Below are positions 57,001 through 64,000 of a stretch of DNA of 64,000 nt, piece after piece. Under the pieces are notes generated by a model. It was given only the letters and a program-made list of their open reading frames with translations, did not search any database and was not told where the DNA came from. Both the position numbers and the translations under genes were made by a program. This stretch comes from DATBGO01 sp036558005. GTDB lineage: Bacteria > Actinomycetota > Actinomycetes > Streptosporangiales > Streptosporangiaceae. Within the stretch, counting starts at the first letter, position 1. Each line of letters begins with the position of its first letter. Where the stretch lies: contig DATBGO010000250.1 in the NCBI GenBank assembly GCA_036558005.1, positions 11,886 through 75,885 on the forward strand. The letters run 5' to 3'.

Positions 57001-57568
57001 GCAGCGGCTCGGCCTGCCCGACGGCAAGAAGACGGTGCTGTACGCGCCGACCTGGCGGGACAACCAGTACTACGCCTCGGGCCGGTACCGCTTCGACTTC
57101 CGGCTCGACCTCGAACGCGCCTGGCAGGCGCTCGGTGACGACTACGTGATCCTGATCCGGGGTCACCACCACATGTCCGACGACGTGCCGGCCGGCACCC
57201 GGCCCGGCTTCGCCGTCAACGTCACCGGCTACCCGGAGATCTCCGAGCTGTTCCTGGCCAGCGACATCCTGGTCACCGACTACTCGTCGGTGATGTTCGA
57301 CTTCGCGCCCACCGGCAAGCCGATGCTGTTCTTCACCTACGACTTCGAGCAGTACCGGGACACGCTGCGCGGCTTCTACTTCGACTTCGCCGAGCAGGCT
57401 CCAGGCCCGCTGCTCACCACCTCCGACGAGGTGACCGAGGCCATCGCCGGCATCGACTCGGTGGCGGCCAGCCACCGCGGCGCCTACGCCGCGTTCACCG
57501 CGAAGTACTGCCCGCTGGACGACGGCAAGGCCGGCGCCAGGGCGTGCGACCGGATCTTCGGCGGGTAG
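54020..57568 (+). CDS. Two-domain GT2 glycosyltransferase / CDP-glycerol glycerophosphotransferase
   Basis: An 1182-residue protein. Residues 1-240 are a GT2 domain: ISVVVPFYNNEDLLGDCL, VIMVDDGSVDGS and AFVDADDMLPSHA with the metal-binding Asp residues. Residues about 380-760 form a beta-rich middle region with no recognised catalytic motif. Residues about 800-1180 match TagF-type polyglycerolphosphate polymerases: FISWKGKQCGDNPGGIASEL, VQTWHGTPLKRIGFD with the active-site His, VLYAPTWRDNQ and VTDYSSVMFDFAPTGKPM. ATG 54020 has GGGAGA upstream. It likely builds a teichoic-acid-like or other glycerolphosphate-containing wall polymer at the membrane. No tag/tar operon surrounds it. Confidence 0.88.
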   Translation: MTARISVVVPFYNNEDLLGDCLQSIANQTYADLEVIMVDDGSVDGSTALAQAQAQADPRFSLIRVPNGGPGSARNHGIARATGEFLAFVDADDMLPSHAYSRMLHTLESSQSDFVSGNVERIGPAGITQSGLHSRAIKGRRIGTHISRLPELFWDVSVWNKLFRKSFWDAAGMSFPEGMLWEDLQAMTKAHVLAKAVDVIPDTIYYWRERGKGQLSITQSRTDITNFRDRITALTAIDQFLSGHSTRLLREHQRKALVNDLWLYVADLARTSDDYQAEFLELSRRYLARVDRRVFARLPSTHRLAYYLIRTGQLDRLIEFNAWYQAQRVKTIPVVRSFGRLRADLPFRKNRTMRIPGRVYRPYWRELDPFVRVDGLSWEGDKLVLSGAAFVPSIDITKRRHTSKIVILRPAGRRRLPPIVLVARSVQHPEATSWSGQSRYSYDWAGFRVAISPRWFRIGSRWLTGDWNSLILVRGRGVWRPARLHTPMRGHAERPEFRQVAPGIRFGARWVRRQLHIQVVDTPAVLHGCQESGGTLTIEADVTSTAQPGPAELVLTWPKNASTQTFPATSSRLDGKTLRVRAEVPVSAVQAGPPAADAPAELAAGTQLEWDLRVQADSRGPVRVAFPPGEREFRHVMGAREVGVERNIYGNAVIVSRTVQPVIEEHRWSEDGRLTLAGSFPAAVPGRYEAVLSRRSSTDQHVLAFRRDGDRFTIEIRVTAMSSFGSLLPLRDGNWDIQVCRADSAAADLSQPAVPRYDHGRLSEIEERKHVFGPKSYQFTTSGYDIPILVVGAALKLAEQGRVQRRMLRGLYYPLQMKLPLRDAVMFISWKGKQCGDNPGGIASELRRRGDDREHIWAVSDWSVPVPEGARAVLSRTEEYYEALGRSRYVISNDDMPGNYVKRDGQVYVQTWHGTPLKRIGFDIEQPQFISGTSYFDHLARDVAKWDLLLSPNPFSTPVMRRAFHYDGEICESGYPRNDVLHSADAAAVAGQVRQRLGLPDGKKTVLYAPTWRDNQYYASGRYRFDFRLDLERAWQALGDDYVILIRGHHHMSDDVPAGTRPGFAVNVTGYPEISELFLASDILVTDYSSVMFDFAPTGKPMLFFTYDFEQYRDTLRGFYFDFAEQAPGPLLTTSDEVTEAIAGIDSVAASHRGAYAAFTAKYCPLDDGKAGARACDRIFGG

Positions 57569-57597
57569 CCGGGTTTACCTGGCGTTACCTTGATGGG

Positions 57598-60500
57598 GTG
57601 GCGACGAGGAAGGCTGCCCGCCGGTCGGCGGGCCAGCCCGGACAGCCGGCCGCCGGCCCGCCCGGCCAGGCCAGCCCGCGCGGCCCGGCCGGCCGCGACG
57701 ACGAGCTCGGCCAGCTGCGCCGGGTGGTGGACGAGGCCATCGCCGGGCGCGGCCAGCTGCTACTGCTGGCCGGCGAGGCGGGCATCGGCAAGACCGCCAT
57801 GCTCGCCGCGGCGGACCGCTACGCCAGCGGCCGCGGCGTCCGGGTGGCCTGGGGCTGGGGCTGGCCCGGCGACGGCGCCACCGGCTACTGGCCCTGGGTC
57901 CAGGTCCTGCGGTCACTCGGGCTGGACGCGCCGCTGTCAGCGGCGCCGGACCAGGCCAGCGTGGACGCCGCGCCCGCCTCGGCCAGGTTCCGGCTGTTCG
58001 ACGAGGTGACCTCGGCGCTGCTCGCCGAGTCACGGATCCAGCCGGTGCTGGTCCTGCTCGATGACCTGCAGTGGGCGGGCCAGCCGTCGCAGCTGCTGCT
58101 GGATTTCCTGGCCCGGCGGCTGCCCGCGGGCGCCGCCGCGGTCGTGGGCAGCTACCGCGACGTCGGCCCGTCGCCGGGGCCCGCCCTGGCTGCGCTGGCG
58201 GCGCGCAGCACCGTGCTGCCGCTCTCCGGGCTGGCCGCCGGGCCGCTCACCGAACTGGTCGCGGGCGTGGCGGGCGAGCAGCGGGCCGGCCAGATCGGCG
58301 CCGAGGTGCACCGCAGGACCGGCGGCAACCCGTTCTTCGCCCAGCAGGTGGCCTGGCTGCTGAAAGACGGCAGGGACGGGGTGCCGCCGGGGGTCCGCGA
58401 GGCGCTCGGCCAGCGGTTCGCCGCGCTGAGCCCCGGCTGCGCCGCGGCGGTGCGCGCGGCCGCGGTGGCCGGTCCCCGGTTCACCGTTAGCTTGCTCAGC
58501 CACGCCTGCGGCGAGCCGCCCGCGGCCATCGCCGCCGCGCTGGCCGAGGCGGAAGCGGCCCGGGTGCTGCGCCAGGACGGGCCAGGGCGCTACCGGTTCG
58601 CGCACGACCTGCTCCGCGAGTTCGGCTATGACCAGCTGCCCGCCGCCGGCCGGGCCCGGCTGCACCAGCGGATCGGCGCCGGGCTCGAAGCCGGCCGGGC
58701 CCGGGGCGAGGATGTCTCGCTGGCCGAGCTCGCCGGGCATTTCGTCCAGGCCGATCCCCGGTCGGCGCTGGCCCGCCGGTACAGCGTCGCGGCCGCGCGC
58801 GAGGCGACCAGCCGCCTCGCCTACGAGCAGGCGGTCCGGCACTGGGAGGCGGCGCTGGCGGCCGGCGGCCAGGACCCGGCGGCGCAGGCCAGCCCGCTGA
58901 TCGAGCTGGCCGAGGCGCAGCGCCGGGCCGGCGCCGGGCAGGCCGCGGGCGAGGCCTACCTGCGCGCCGCCGAGCTGGCCAGGCGCGAGCAGGACGCGGC
59001 GGGCCTCGCACGGGCCGCGCTCGGCCTGCACGCGCTCGGCAGCCGCACCTGGTGGCCGCCCGCCCAGGTCGTCGCGCTGCTCAGCGAGGCCCTGGACGCG
59101 CTGCCGCCCGGCACTGCGCTGGCTGGCCCGGGCCCGCTGCGGCTGCGGGTGATGGCGAGCCTGGCCCGGGTGCTGGCCTGGCACCGGCTCGACCTGCCCA
59201 GGGCGCGGGAACTGGCCGGGCAGGCGGTGGGCGGCGCCCGCGCGCACGGTGACCCGGCGACGCTGATCGCCTGCCTGCTCGCCCAGCACAACTCGATCTT
59301 CGCGCCGGGCACCGGCCAGCGCCGGCACGCGCTCGCCGCCGAGGCCGCGGCGCTGGCCGAGCAGGCAGGCGACCAGGAGGCACTGCTGGAAGCCCGGCTG
59401 CTGGCCGCCACTGACCTGCTCGAACTGGCCGACCCCGGGTTCCGCGGCGAGCTCGCCGAGTTCCTCCGGCTGGCCGCGCTCAGCGGGCAGCCCAGGTTCC
59501 AGTACGCCGCCCTGGTCCGGCGCGCCATGCTGGCGCTGCTCGCGGGCCAGCTCGCCGAGGCCGAGCAGCTGATCGGCCAGGCCGCGATGCTCGGCGCGGA
59601 GTGCGGCGAGCCGGGCGTCCAGGATGTCCGCTACGACCAGGGCTGGGACCTGCTCGCGCAGCAGGGCCGCCTGGCCGAGCTGGCCGGGTCGCTGCCGCAG
59701 ATGTTCCCCGACCCCGAGTCGGTCCAGGCGCGCAGCACCCGCGCGCTGATCCTGCTCGCGGCCGGGGACAAGCCCGGGGCGGCGCGCGCGGCCGCGCCGG
59801 TCCTCGACCCGCCGCCCTACAGCCAGTTGCCTGCCGACAACCAGGCGCTGCTCGGCGTGGCGTTCGGCACCCAGCTGGTGACCGGGCTCGGCGCGGTGCC
59901 GGCCGCGCGCATCCTGCACGCGGCCATGCAGCCGTTCGCCGGCCAGGCGGTGGTGTCCGGGGTCGCGGTCACGTTCCACGGCGCGGTAGCCCATCACCTG
60001 GGCATGCTGGCCGCGCTGCTCGGCCGCCCCGAGGAAGCCGAAGGCCACCTGGCGGCGGCGGTCGCGGCGCACGAACGGCTCGGCGCGCTGCCCTGGGCGC
60101 TGCGCAGCAGGCTGGAGCTGGCGAAGGTGTGGCTGGCCGGGCCGGGGCGCCGGGACCGCGCGCTGGCCAGCCTGGCCCAGATCGCCGCCGCGGCGCACCA
60201 GGCGGGCCTGGCGCAGCTGGCCCGCGACGCCGAGCAGGCCGGGATCGCGGCGGGCCAGGCGCCGGTCAGCAGCGGGGCGTTCACCAGGGACGGGGCGATG
60301 TGGACGCTGAGCTATGGCGGCCAGACGGTGCGGATGCGGGCCGCCAAGGGGCTGGCCGACCTGGCGCTGCTGCTGTCGGTGCCCGGCCGCCAGGTCGCGG
60401 CCGCGGACCTGATCGCGGCGGCCGGGGCCGGCCAGGCCGGGCGGGCCAGCCTGGGACTTGGCGCGGACGAGATCTTCGACGCGACCGCCCGGCGGCAGAT

Positions 60501-60834
60501 CAGGACCCGGCTGGCCAGCCTGGCCGAGGAGATCGCGGAGGCGGCCAGCTGGCACGATCCAGGGCGGGCCGCCAGGGCGCGGGCCGAGCGGGACGTGCTG
60601 CTGCGCGAGCTCACCGCCGCCACCAGGCCGGGCGGCGGGTCCCGGCTGCTCGGCGATCAGGCCGAACGTGCCCGCAAGACGGTGACCGCCAGGATCAGGG
60701 ACGCGATCAGCCGGATCGAGCGGGTGCATCCCGCGCTCGGCGCGCACCTGCGGGCGAGCGTGACCACCGGAAACCGGTGCGGCTACTCGCCGCCCGCGCC
60801 GGTGACCTGGCAGCTGTCGCGGACGAAAGGCTAG
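57598..60834 (+). CDS. Large AAA_16/STAND ATPase with helical repeat region
   Basis: A 1078-residue cytosolic protein. After a disordered lead comes an AAA_16 ATPase: LLLLAGEAGIGKTAMLAAAD (Walker A) and VLVLLDDLQWAGQ (Walker B), then IGAEVHRRTGGNPFFAQQVA. Residues about 360-880 are TPR-like helical pairs rich in Ala/Leu. The C-terminus (WTLSYGGQTVRMRAAKGLADL near 900, then RKTVTARIRDAISRIERVHP) is a winged-helix-like region seen in such actinobacterial ATPases, but no LuxR HTH is recognised. GTG 57598 is used, with no good ribosome site seen; an upstream TTG is possible. It may be a regulator of the adjacent FAD enzyme gene, 75 bp downstream. Confidence 0.8.
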   Translation: MATRKAARRSAGQPGQPAAGPPGQASPRGPAGRDDELGQLRRVVDEAIAGRGQLLLLAGEAGIGKTAMLAAADRYASGRGVRVAWGWGWPGDGATGYWPWVQVLRSLGLDAPLSAAPDQASVDAAPASARFRLFDEVTSALLAESRIQPVLVLLDDLQWAGQPSQLLLDFLARRLPAGAAAVVGSYRDVGPSPGPALAALAARSTVLPLSGLAAGPLTELVAGVAGEQRAGQIGAEVHRRTGGNPFFAQQVAWLLKDGRDGVPPGVREALGQRFAALSPGCAAAVRAAAVAGPRFTVSLLSHACGEPPAAIAAALAEAEAARVLRQDGPGRYRFAHDLLREFGYDQLPAAGRARLHQRIGAGLEAGRARGEDVSLAELAGHFVQADPRSALARRYSVAAAREATSRLAYEQAVRHWEAALAAGGQDPAAQASPLIELAEAQRRAGAGQAAGEAYLRAAELARREQDAAGLARAALGLHALGSRTWWPPAQVVALLSEALDALPPGTALAGPGPLRLRVMASLARVLAWHRLDLPRARELAGQAVGGARAHGDPATLIACLLAQHNSIFAPGTGQRRHALAAEAAALAEQAGDQEALLEARLLAATDLLELADPGFRGELAEFLRLAALSGQPRFQYAALVRRAMLALLAGQLAEAEQLIGQAAMLGAECGEPGVQDVRYDQGWDLLAQQGRLAELAGSLPQMFPDPESVQARSTRALILLAAGDKPGAARAAAPVLDPPPYSQLPADNQALLGVAFGTQLVTGLGAVPAARILHAAMQPFAGQAVVSGVAVTFHGAVAHHLGMLAALLGRPEEAEGHLAAAVAAHERLGALPWALRSRLELAKVWLAGPGRRDRALASLAQIAAAAHQAGLAQLARDAEQAGIAAGQAPVSSGAFTRDGAMWTLSYGGQTVRMRAAKGLADLALLLSVPGRQVAAADLIAAAGAGQAGRASLGLGADEIFDATARRQIRTRLASLAEEIAEAASWHDPGRAARARAERDVLLRELTAATRPGGGSRLLGDQAERARKTVTARIRDAISRIERVHPALGAHLRASVTTGNRCGYSPPAPVTWQLSRTKG

Positions 60835-60909
60835 CCGCCGGCTAGCGGATCCTGGCGGCGTTCTGGCGCCTCCCCGGTGACGGCATCAGCTAGCCGAGGG
60901 AGGACCGGG

Positions 60910-62160
60910 ATGCATGACGTGATCATCGTGGGCGCGCGGGTGGCCGGCTCGGCCACCGCGCTGCTGCTGGCCCGCCGGGGCCTGAAGGTACTCGTGGTGG
61001 ACCGGGCCGGATTCCCCAGCGACACGCTGTCCACCCACCAGGTCCAGGTGACCGGGGTCGCCGCCCTGGCCCGCTGGGGCCTGCTCGGCGACATCCTCGC
61101 CGCGGGCACCCCGGCCACCCGCCGGATCCGGTTCGACCAGGGCGAGGCGGTCATCACCGGCCAGGTCCCCCGCTATGACGGCGCCGACCTGATGTGCAGC
61201 CCGCGCCGCACCCTGCTGGACAAGGTGCTCGTCGACGCGGCCAGGGCAGCGGGCGCCGAAGTCAGGGAGAACTTCACCGCCGAGGGGCTCACCGGGGACG
61301 GCGTGGTCACCGGGATCCGCGGCCGGGAGAAGGGCGCGCCGCCGGTCACCGAGCAGGCACCGCTGGTCATCGGCGCGGATGGCAAGCACTCGCTGGTGGC
61401 CAGGACGGTGAGCGCACGGGCCTACCGGGCGAAACCACCACAGTCCATCGCCTTCTACACCTACTGGGACGGCGTGCCCGGCAGCGAGGGCCAGATCTAC
61501 GGCCGTCCTGGCTGCGCGGTGGGCGCCTGGCCGACCAACGACGGGCTGCTGATGACCTACCTGGCCTGGCCGATCGCGCGGTTCAGCGAGTTCCGGCAGG
61601 ACGTGGAGGGCAGCTTCCTGCGCACCCTGGACGCGACCGGCCTCGGCGAGGCGGTCCGGGCCGGGCGCCGGGCCGAGCGCTTCCGCGGCACCCCCGACCT
61701 GCCCAGCTACTTCCGCCAGCCATGCGGCCCTGGCTGGGCCCTGGTCGGCGACGCCGGCCTGCTGCTGGACCCGATCACCGGCCAGGGCATCAGCCACGCG
61801 TTCCGGGACGCGGAACTGCTCGCCGACGCGGTCGCCGACGGCCTGGGCGGCATCCGCCCGCTCGGCGGCGCGCTGCGCCGCTACCACCGGGCCAGGGACG
61901 CCGCGGCCAGGCCGATGTACGACTTCACCGCCAGGCTCGCCGCGATCAGCCCGCCGCTGCCCGCCGAGACGGCGCTGTTCCGGCGGCTGTCGCAGCGCCA
62001 GCAGGACGCGGACGCGTTCATCGGCGCGCTGACCGGGGCGGTGCCGCTGCGCCAGTTCATGTCCCCGGCGAACATCGTCCGGCTGGTCGGCGTGCGCGGG
62101 CTGGCCGGCCTGATACTCGGCCAGGCCCGCCGCGGCCGGCCGCGGCGTCAGCCGGTGTGA
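60910..62160 (+). CDS. FAD-dependent oxidoreductase (geranylgeranyl-reductase/PHBH-like)
   Basis: A 416-residue flavoprotein. The N-terminus MHDVIIVGARVAGSATALLLARRG is the Rossmann GxGxxG-type dinucleotide motif. GADGKHSLVAR is the DG motif and LVGDAGLLLDPITGQGISHAF the GD motif of group A flavin monooxygenases and reductases. ATG 60910 has GGGAGG 8 nt upstream. The middle aligns best with FAD_binding_3/geranylgeranyl-reductase-like proteins. The substrate is unknown. The upstream ATPase gene is often a neighbour of such enzymes. It overlaps the convergent sigma factor gene by 13 bp. Confidence 0.87.
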   Translation: MHDVIIVGARVAGSATALLLARRGLKVLVVDRAGFPSDTLSTHQVQVTGVAALARWGLLGDILAAGTPATRRIRFDQGEAVITGQVPRYDGADLMCSPRRTLLDKVLVDAARAAGAEVRENFTAEGLTGDGVVTGIRGREKGAPPVTEQAPLVIGADGKHSLVARTVSARAYRAKPPQSIAFYTYWDGVPGSEGQIYGRPGCAVGAWPTNDGLLMTYLAWPIARFSEFRQDVEGSFLRTLDATGLGEAVRAGRRAERFRGTPDLPSYFRQPCGPGWALVGDAGLLLDPITGQGISHAFRDAELLADAVADGLGGIRPLGGALRRYHRARDAAARPMYDFTARLAAISPPLPAETALFRRLSQRQQDADAFIGALTGAVPLRQFMSPANIVRLVGVRGLAGLILGQARRGRPRRQPV

Positions 62161-62744
62161 CGCAGCGCGGTGAGGGTGGCCAGGCCGCGGTCGGGAGCGT
62201 AGGCGTGCAGCCGCTCGCGGAGCTTCTCCCTGCCCCGGTGCAGCCGCGACATCACGGTGCCGATCGGGGTGCCCATCATCTCGGCGATCTCCTTGTACGG
62301 GTAGCCCTCGATGTCGGCGAGGTAGATCGCCACCCGGAACTCCCGTGGCAGGTCGCGCAGTGCCCGCAGCACCTCTGAGTCGGCCATCCGCTCCAGTGCC
62401 TCGGCTTCGGCCGAGGCCGCCGGGCGCCGCAGCGGGTCGATCCCCAGCTGCCAGTCATCCTGGAAGTCAATGCCCAGCGGCTGCACCGGCTCACGGCGCT
62501 TCCGGCGGTAATTGTTAATGAAAGTGTTCGCCAGAATCCGGTGCAACCAGGCGCGCAGATTCGTGCCCGGCTTGAACTGATGAAAAGCGGCGTAAGCCTT
62601 GACGAAGGTTTCCTGTACGAGATCCTCGGCGTCACTGGCATTACGGGTCATCCGCAGCGCAGCAGGGTAAAGCTGGCCAAAATAGGGCATAACGTCCCTT
62701 TCAAAACGCTTATCCTGTTCTGACCTCTGCTCTTTCTGTCTCAT
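62148..62744 (-). CDS. SigR/SigH-type ECF sigma factor (ECF12-like)
   Basis: A 198-residue sigma-70 family protein. Region 2 is seen in FERDVMPYFGQLYPAALRMTRN, AEDLVQETFVKAYAAFHQF and GTNLRAWLHRILANTFINNYR, closely matching SigR, the thiol-stress sigma factor; region 4 is EGYPYKEIAEMMGTPIGTVMSRLHRGREKL. ATG 62744 has GGAG 5 nt upstream; GTG 62771 is a longer option. In Streptomyces the anti-sigma gene rsrA follows sigR; here the next gene on the same strand is absent because a convergent FAD enzyme overlaps its 3' end. Either RsrA is elsewhere or control is different. Confidence 0.9.
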   Translation of the reverse strand: MRQKEQRSEQDKRFERDVMPYFGQLYPAALRMTRNASDAEDLVQETFVKAYAAFHQFKPGTNLRAWLHRILANTFINNYRRKRREPVQPLGIDFQDDWQLGIDPLRRPAASAEAEALERMADSEVLRALRDLPREFRVAIYLADIEGYPYKEIAEMMGTPIGTVMSRLHRGREKLRERLHAYAPDRGLATLTALRHTG

Positions 62745-62889
62745 CCCCGCTCCGTCCCTATTGATCGACACCTTATAGACGTCGCAGCCAGACGTCACGA
62801 TGCGTGATCTGCGCAACATTGTGAGCGCGCGGAAAATAGGGACGAAGACTGCCAGCGCGGCCCGGTGATATTACTCAGCCGGGACGCGC

Positions 62890-64000
62890 TCAAATCCAGC
62901 CGTGGTACCACATCCGGGCCAGCCACGAGGTATACGGAAGTACTTTCGCGGCCAGGACTGGATACATGTAGTAAAAATCTGCCAGCACCGCCAGCAGGTA
63001 GACGCCGGCCAGGATCGCGCCGGTGGTCCGGCGTGCCTGGCTGGCCAGCGCCGGGCCGATGATCAGCCCCAGGCACAGCGTGATCCCGATGACCAGGAAC
63101 GGGGCGAACGCGACCGCGTAGAAGTAGAACATGGTCCGGCCGTCGTGCCAGGCGAACCAGAACCACGGCAGCCAGCCTGCCGCCACCGCCGCCAGCACCG
63201 CGCCGGCCCGCCAGTCCCGCCGGGTCAGCCACCAGATCAGGCAGGCCAGCAGCGCGGGCATGCCCGCCCACCAGATCAGCGGGGTGCCGATGGCCAGCAC
63301 CTCCTGCGAGCAGCTGGCCGCGCCGCACCCCTTGGGCGTGCCGTAGAAGAACGAGACCGGCCTGGTCAGCAGCATCCAGGTCCACGGCTGTGACTTGTAC
63401 GGGTGGCCGGCCGTCAGCGTCACGCTGAAGTGCCACATCGCCCGGGTGTACTGGTACAGCGAGTCCAGCGCGGACCAGACCGGCGTGTGATTGCCGTGCT
63501 GCGCGGCCCAGTTCCGGTCGTATCCGGCCGTGGACGCGAACCAGCCGCTGTAGCTGGCCAGGTAGGCGGCAAACGGGACGACCAGGAACGAAACCGGCAG
63601 CCAGCGCCCGTCCTTGACCAGGGCGCCGCGCACGTAGCCGGGCAGCCCAGCCGCCCGCCTGGCCCCCAGGTCCCAGGCGATCGCCAGGGCCGCGAACCCG
63701 ACGATGAAGTAGGCGCCGTTCCACTTCGACGCGGTCGCCAGCCCGAGGCACACCCCGGCCAGCACCCGCCACCAGCGGATGCCCAGGCCGGGCCCGGCAT
63801 CGGCGGAGGCCGCGCCGCCGGCGGCCACCGCGGCGGCGATCCGCCCCCGCGCCCGGTCCCGGTCGATCACCAGGCAGCCGAACGCGGCCAGCACCCAGAA
63901 CATCACGAAGATGTCCAGCAGCGCCGTCCGGCTCAGCACGAACTCCAGGCCGTCCAGCGCCAGCAGCAGGCCGGCCACGCAGCCGAGCAGGGTCGAGCGG
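62890..64000 (-). CDS. Protein O-mannosyltransferase (PMT/GT39 type), 5' end outside window
   Basis: Open to the right edge; about 370 C-terminal residues are visible, with at least eight membrane helices. DGLEFVLSRTALLDIFVMFW has the family's LSRTALLD loop, and ATASKWNGAYFIVGFAA and the external loop near HFSVTLTAGHPYKSQPW match actinobacterial PMT proteins such as Rv1002c. The protein ends at ARMWYHGWI. These enzymes mannosylate secreted proteins using polyprenyl-phosphomannose, in the cytoplasmic membrane. Upstream is outside the window. Truncation is due to the window, not the gene. Confidence 0.92.
   Translation of the reverse strand, partial: RSTLLGCVAGLLLALDGLEFVLSRTALLDIFVMFWVLAAFGCLVIDRDRARGRIAAAVAAGGAASADAGPGLGIRWWRVLAGVCLGLATASKWNGAYFIVGFAALAIAWDLGARRAAGLPGYVRGALVKDGRWLPVSFLVVPFAAYLASYSGWFASTAGYDRNWAAQHGNHTPVWSALDSLYQYTRAMWHFSVTLTAGHPYKSQPWTWMLLTRPVSFFYGTPKGCGAASCSQEVLAIGTPLIWWAGMPALLACLIWWLTRRDWRAGAVLAAVAAGWLPWFWFAWHDGRTMFYFYAVAFAPFLVIGITLCLGLIIGPALASQARRTTGAILAGVYLLAVLADFYYMYPVLAAKVLPYTSWLARMWYHGWI

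Noticed and set aside
62745..62889. SigR-type autoregulatory promoter (GGAAT-N18-GTT) before the sigma factor
   Set aside because: No GGAAT/GTT pair with the right spacing is present on the minus strand; only a weak TATAAG hexamer is seen.

Overview
The window is very GC-rich, densely coded chromosome from an actinomycete (Actinomycetota). The supporting signs are the dnaK-grpE-dnaJ-hspR-clpB heat-shock operon with HAIR operators, a DUF3151 gene beside purA, a SigR-type ECF sigma factor, a mycobacterial-type protein mannosyltransferase, a Rv0338c-like iron-sulfur reductase, and frequent GTG/TTG starts. The content suggests a Streptosporangiales- or Streptomyces-like lineage, but the genus cannot be fixed from the sequence alone. 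Most of the window is core chromosome. No rRNA, tRNA, CRISPR array, insertion sequence or phage gene was seen.

Layout. 1-3.6 kb: 3' end of an AlaX-type tRNA editing gene, a small dimeric alpha/beta-barrel protein, a BlaI/M56 regulator-protease pair and an exported GH15-like hydrolase. 3.7-8.1 kb: an aminotransferase, RimK-like ATP-grasp ligase and luciferase-like flavin monooxygenase operon, facing an unusual regulator. 8.5-16.6 kb: murA, then the minus-strand purine genes purA-purD-ltrA-purB-purC with DUF3151 upstream of purA. 16.7-22 kb: aldo/keto reductase, a secreted nuclease, fbaA, a 41-residue membrane ORF and pyrE. 22.4-26.3 kb: a NYN-domain protein with an 800-residue collagen-like Gly/Pro/Gln tract, then a TPR-like gene. 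26.3-33.4 kb: the heat-shock operon. 33.6-36.8 kb: a DUF3311/MctP-type symporter pair and a GT87-like membrane glycosyltransferase. 37-38.7 kb: a DarTG toxin-antitoxin system with visibly lower GC, probably acquired. 39.2-45.1 kb: an EtfD-like reductase, a TMEM175-type channel, a two-component system and an anchored DUF5666-like protein. 45.3-51.9 kb: argS, plsX, a KamA-family radical SAM enzyme and a drug efflux transporter. 52-57.6 kb: an SDR and an enoyl-CoA hydratase, then a GT2/TagF-like wall-polymer enzyme. 57.6-64 kb: a STAND-type ATPase, an FAD oxidoreductase, a SigR-like sigma factor without an adjacent anti-sigma gene, and a protein O-mannosyltransferase running off the right edge.

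How the parts work together. The five minus-strand purine genes overlap or nearly touch and are probably one transcript. HspR very likely represses the operon that encodes it, through two HAIR sites upstream of dnaK. DarT would ADP-ribosylate DNA, and DarG would reverse it, as a phage-defence pair. Several convergent gene pairs are packed so tightly that both stop codons sit inside one palindrome, which probably serves as a shared terminator.

The most interesting objects for follow-up are the NYN protein with its collagen-like tract, the aminotransferase/ATP-grasp/flavin monooxygenase trio with its regulator, and the DarTG island. DarTG is a known system type. The first two have no function I can name.
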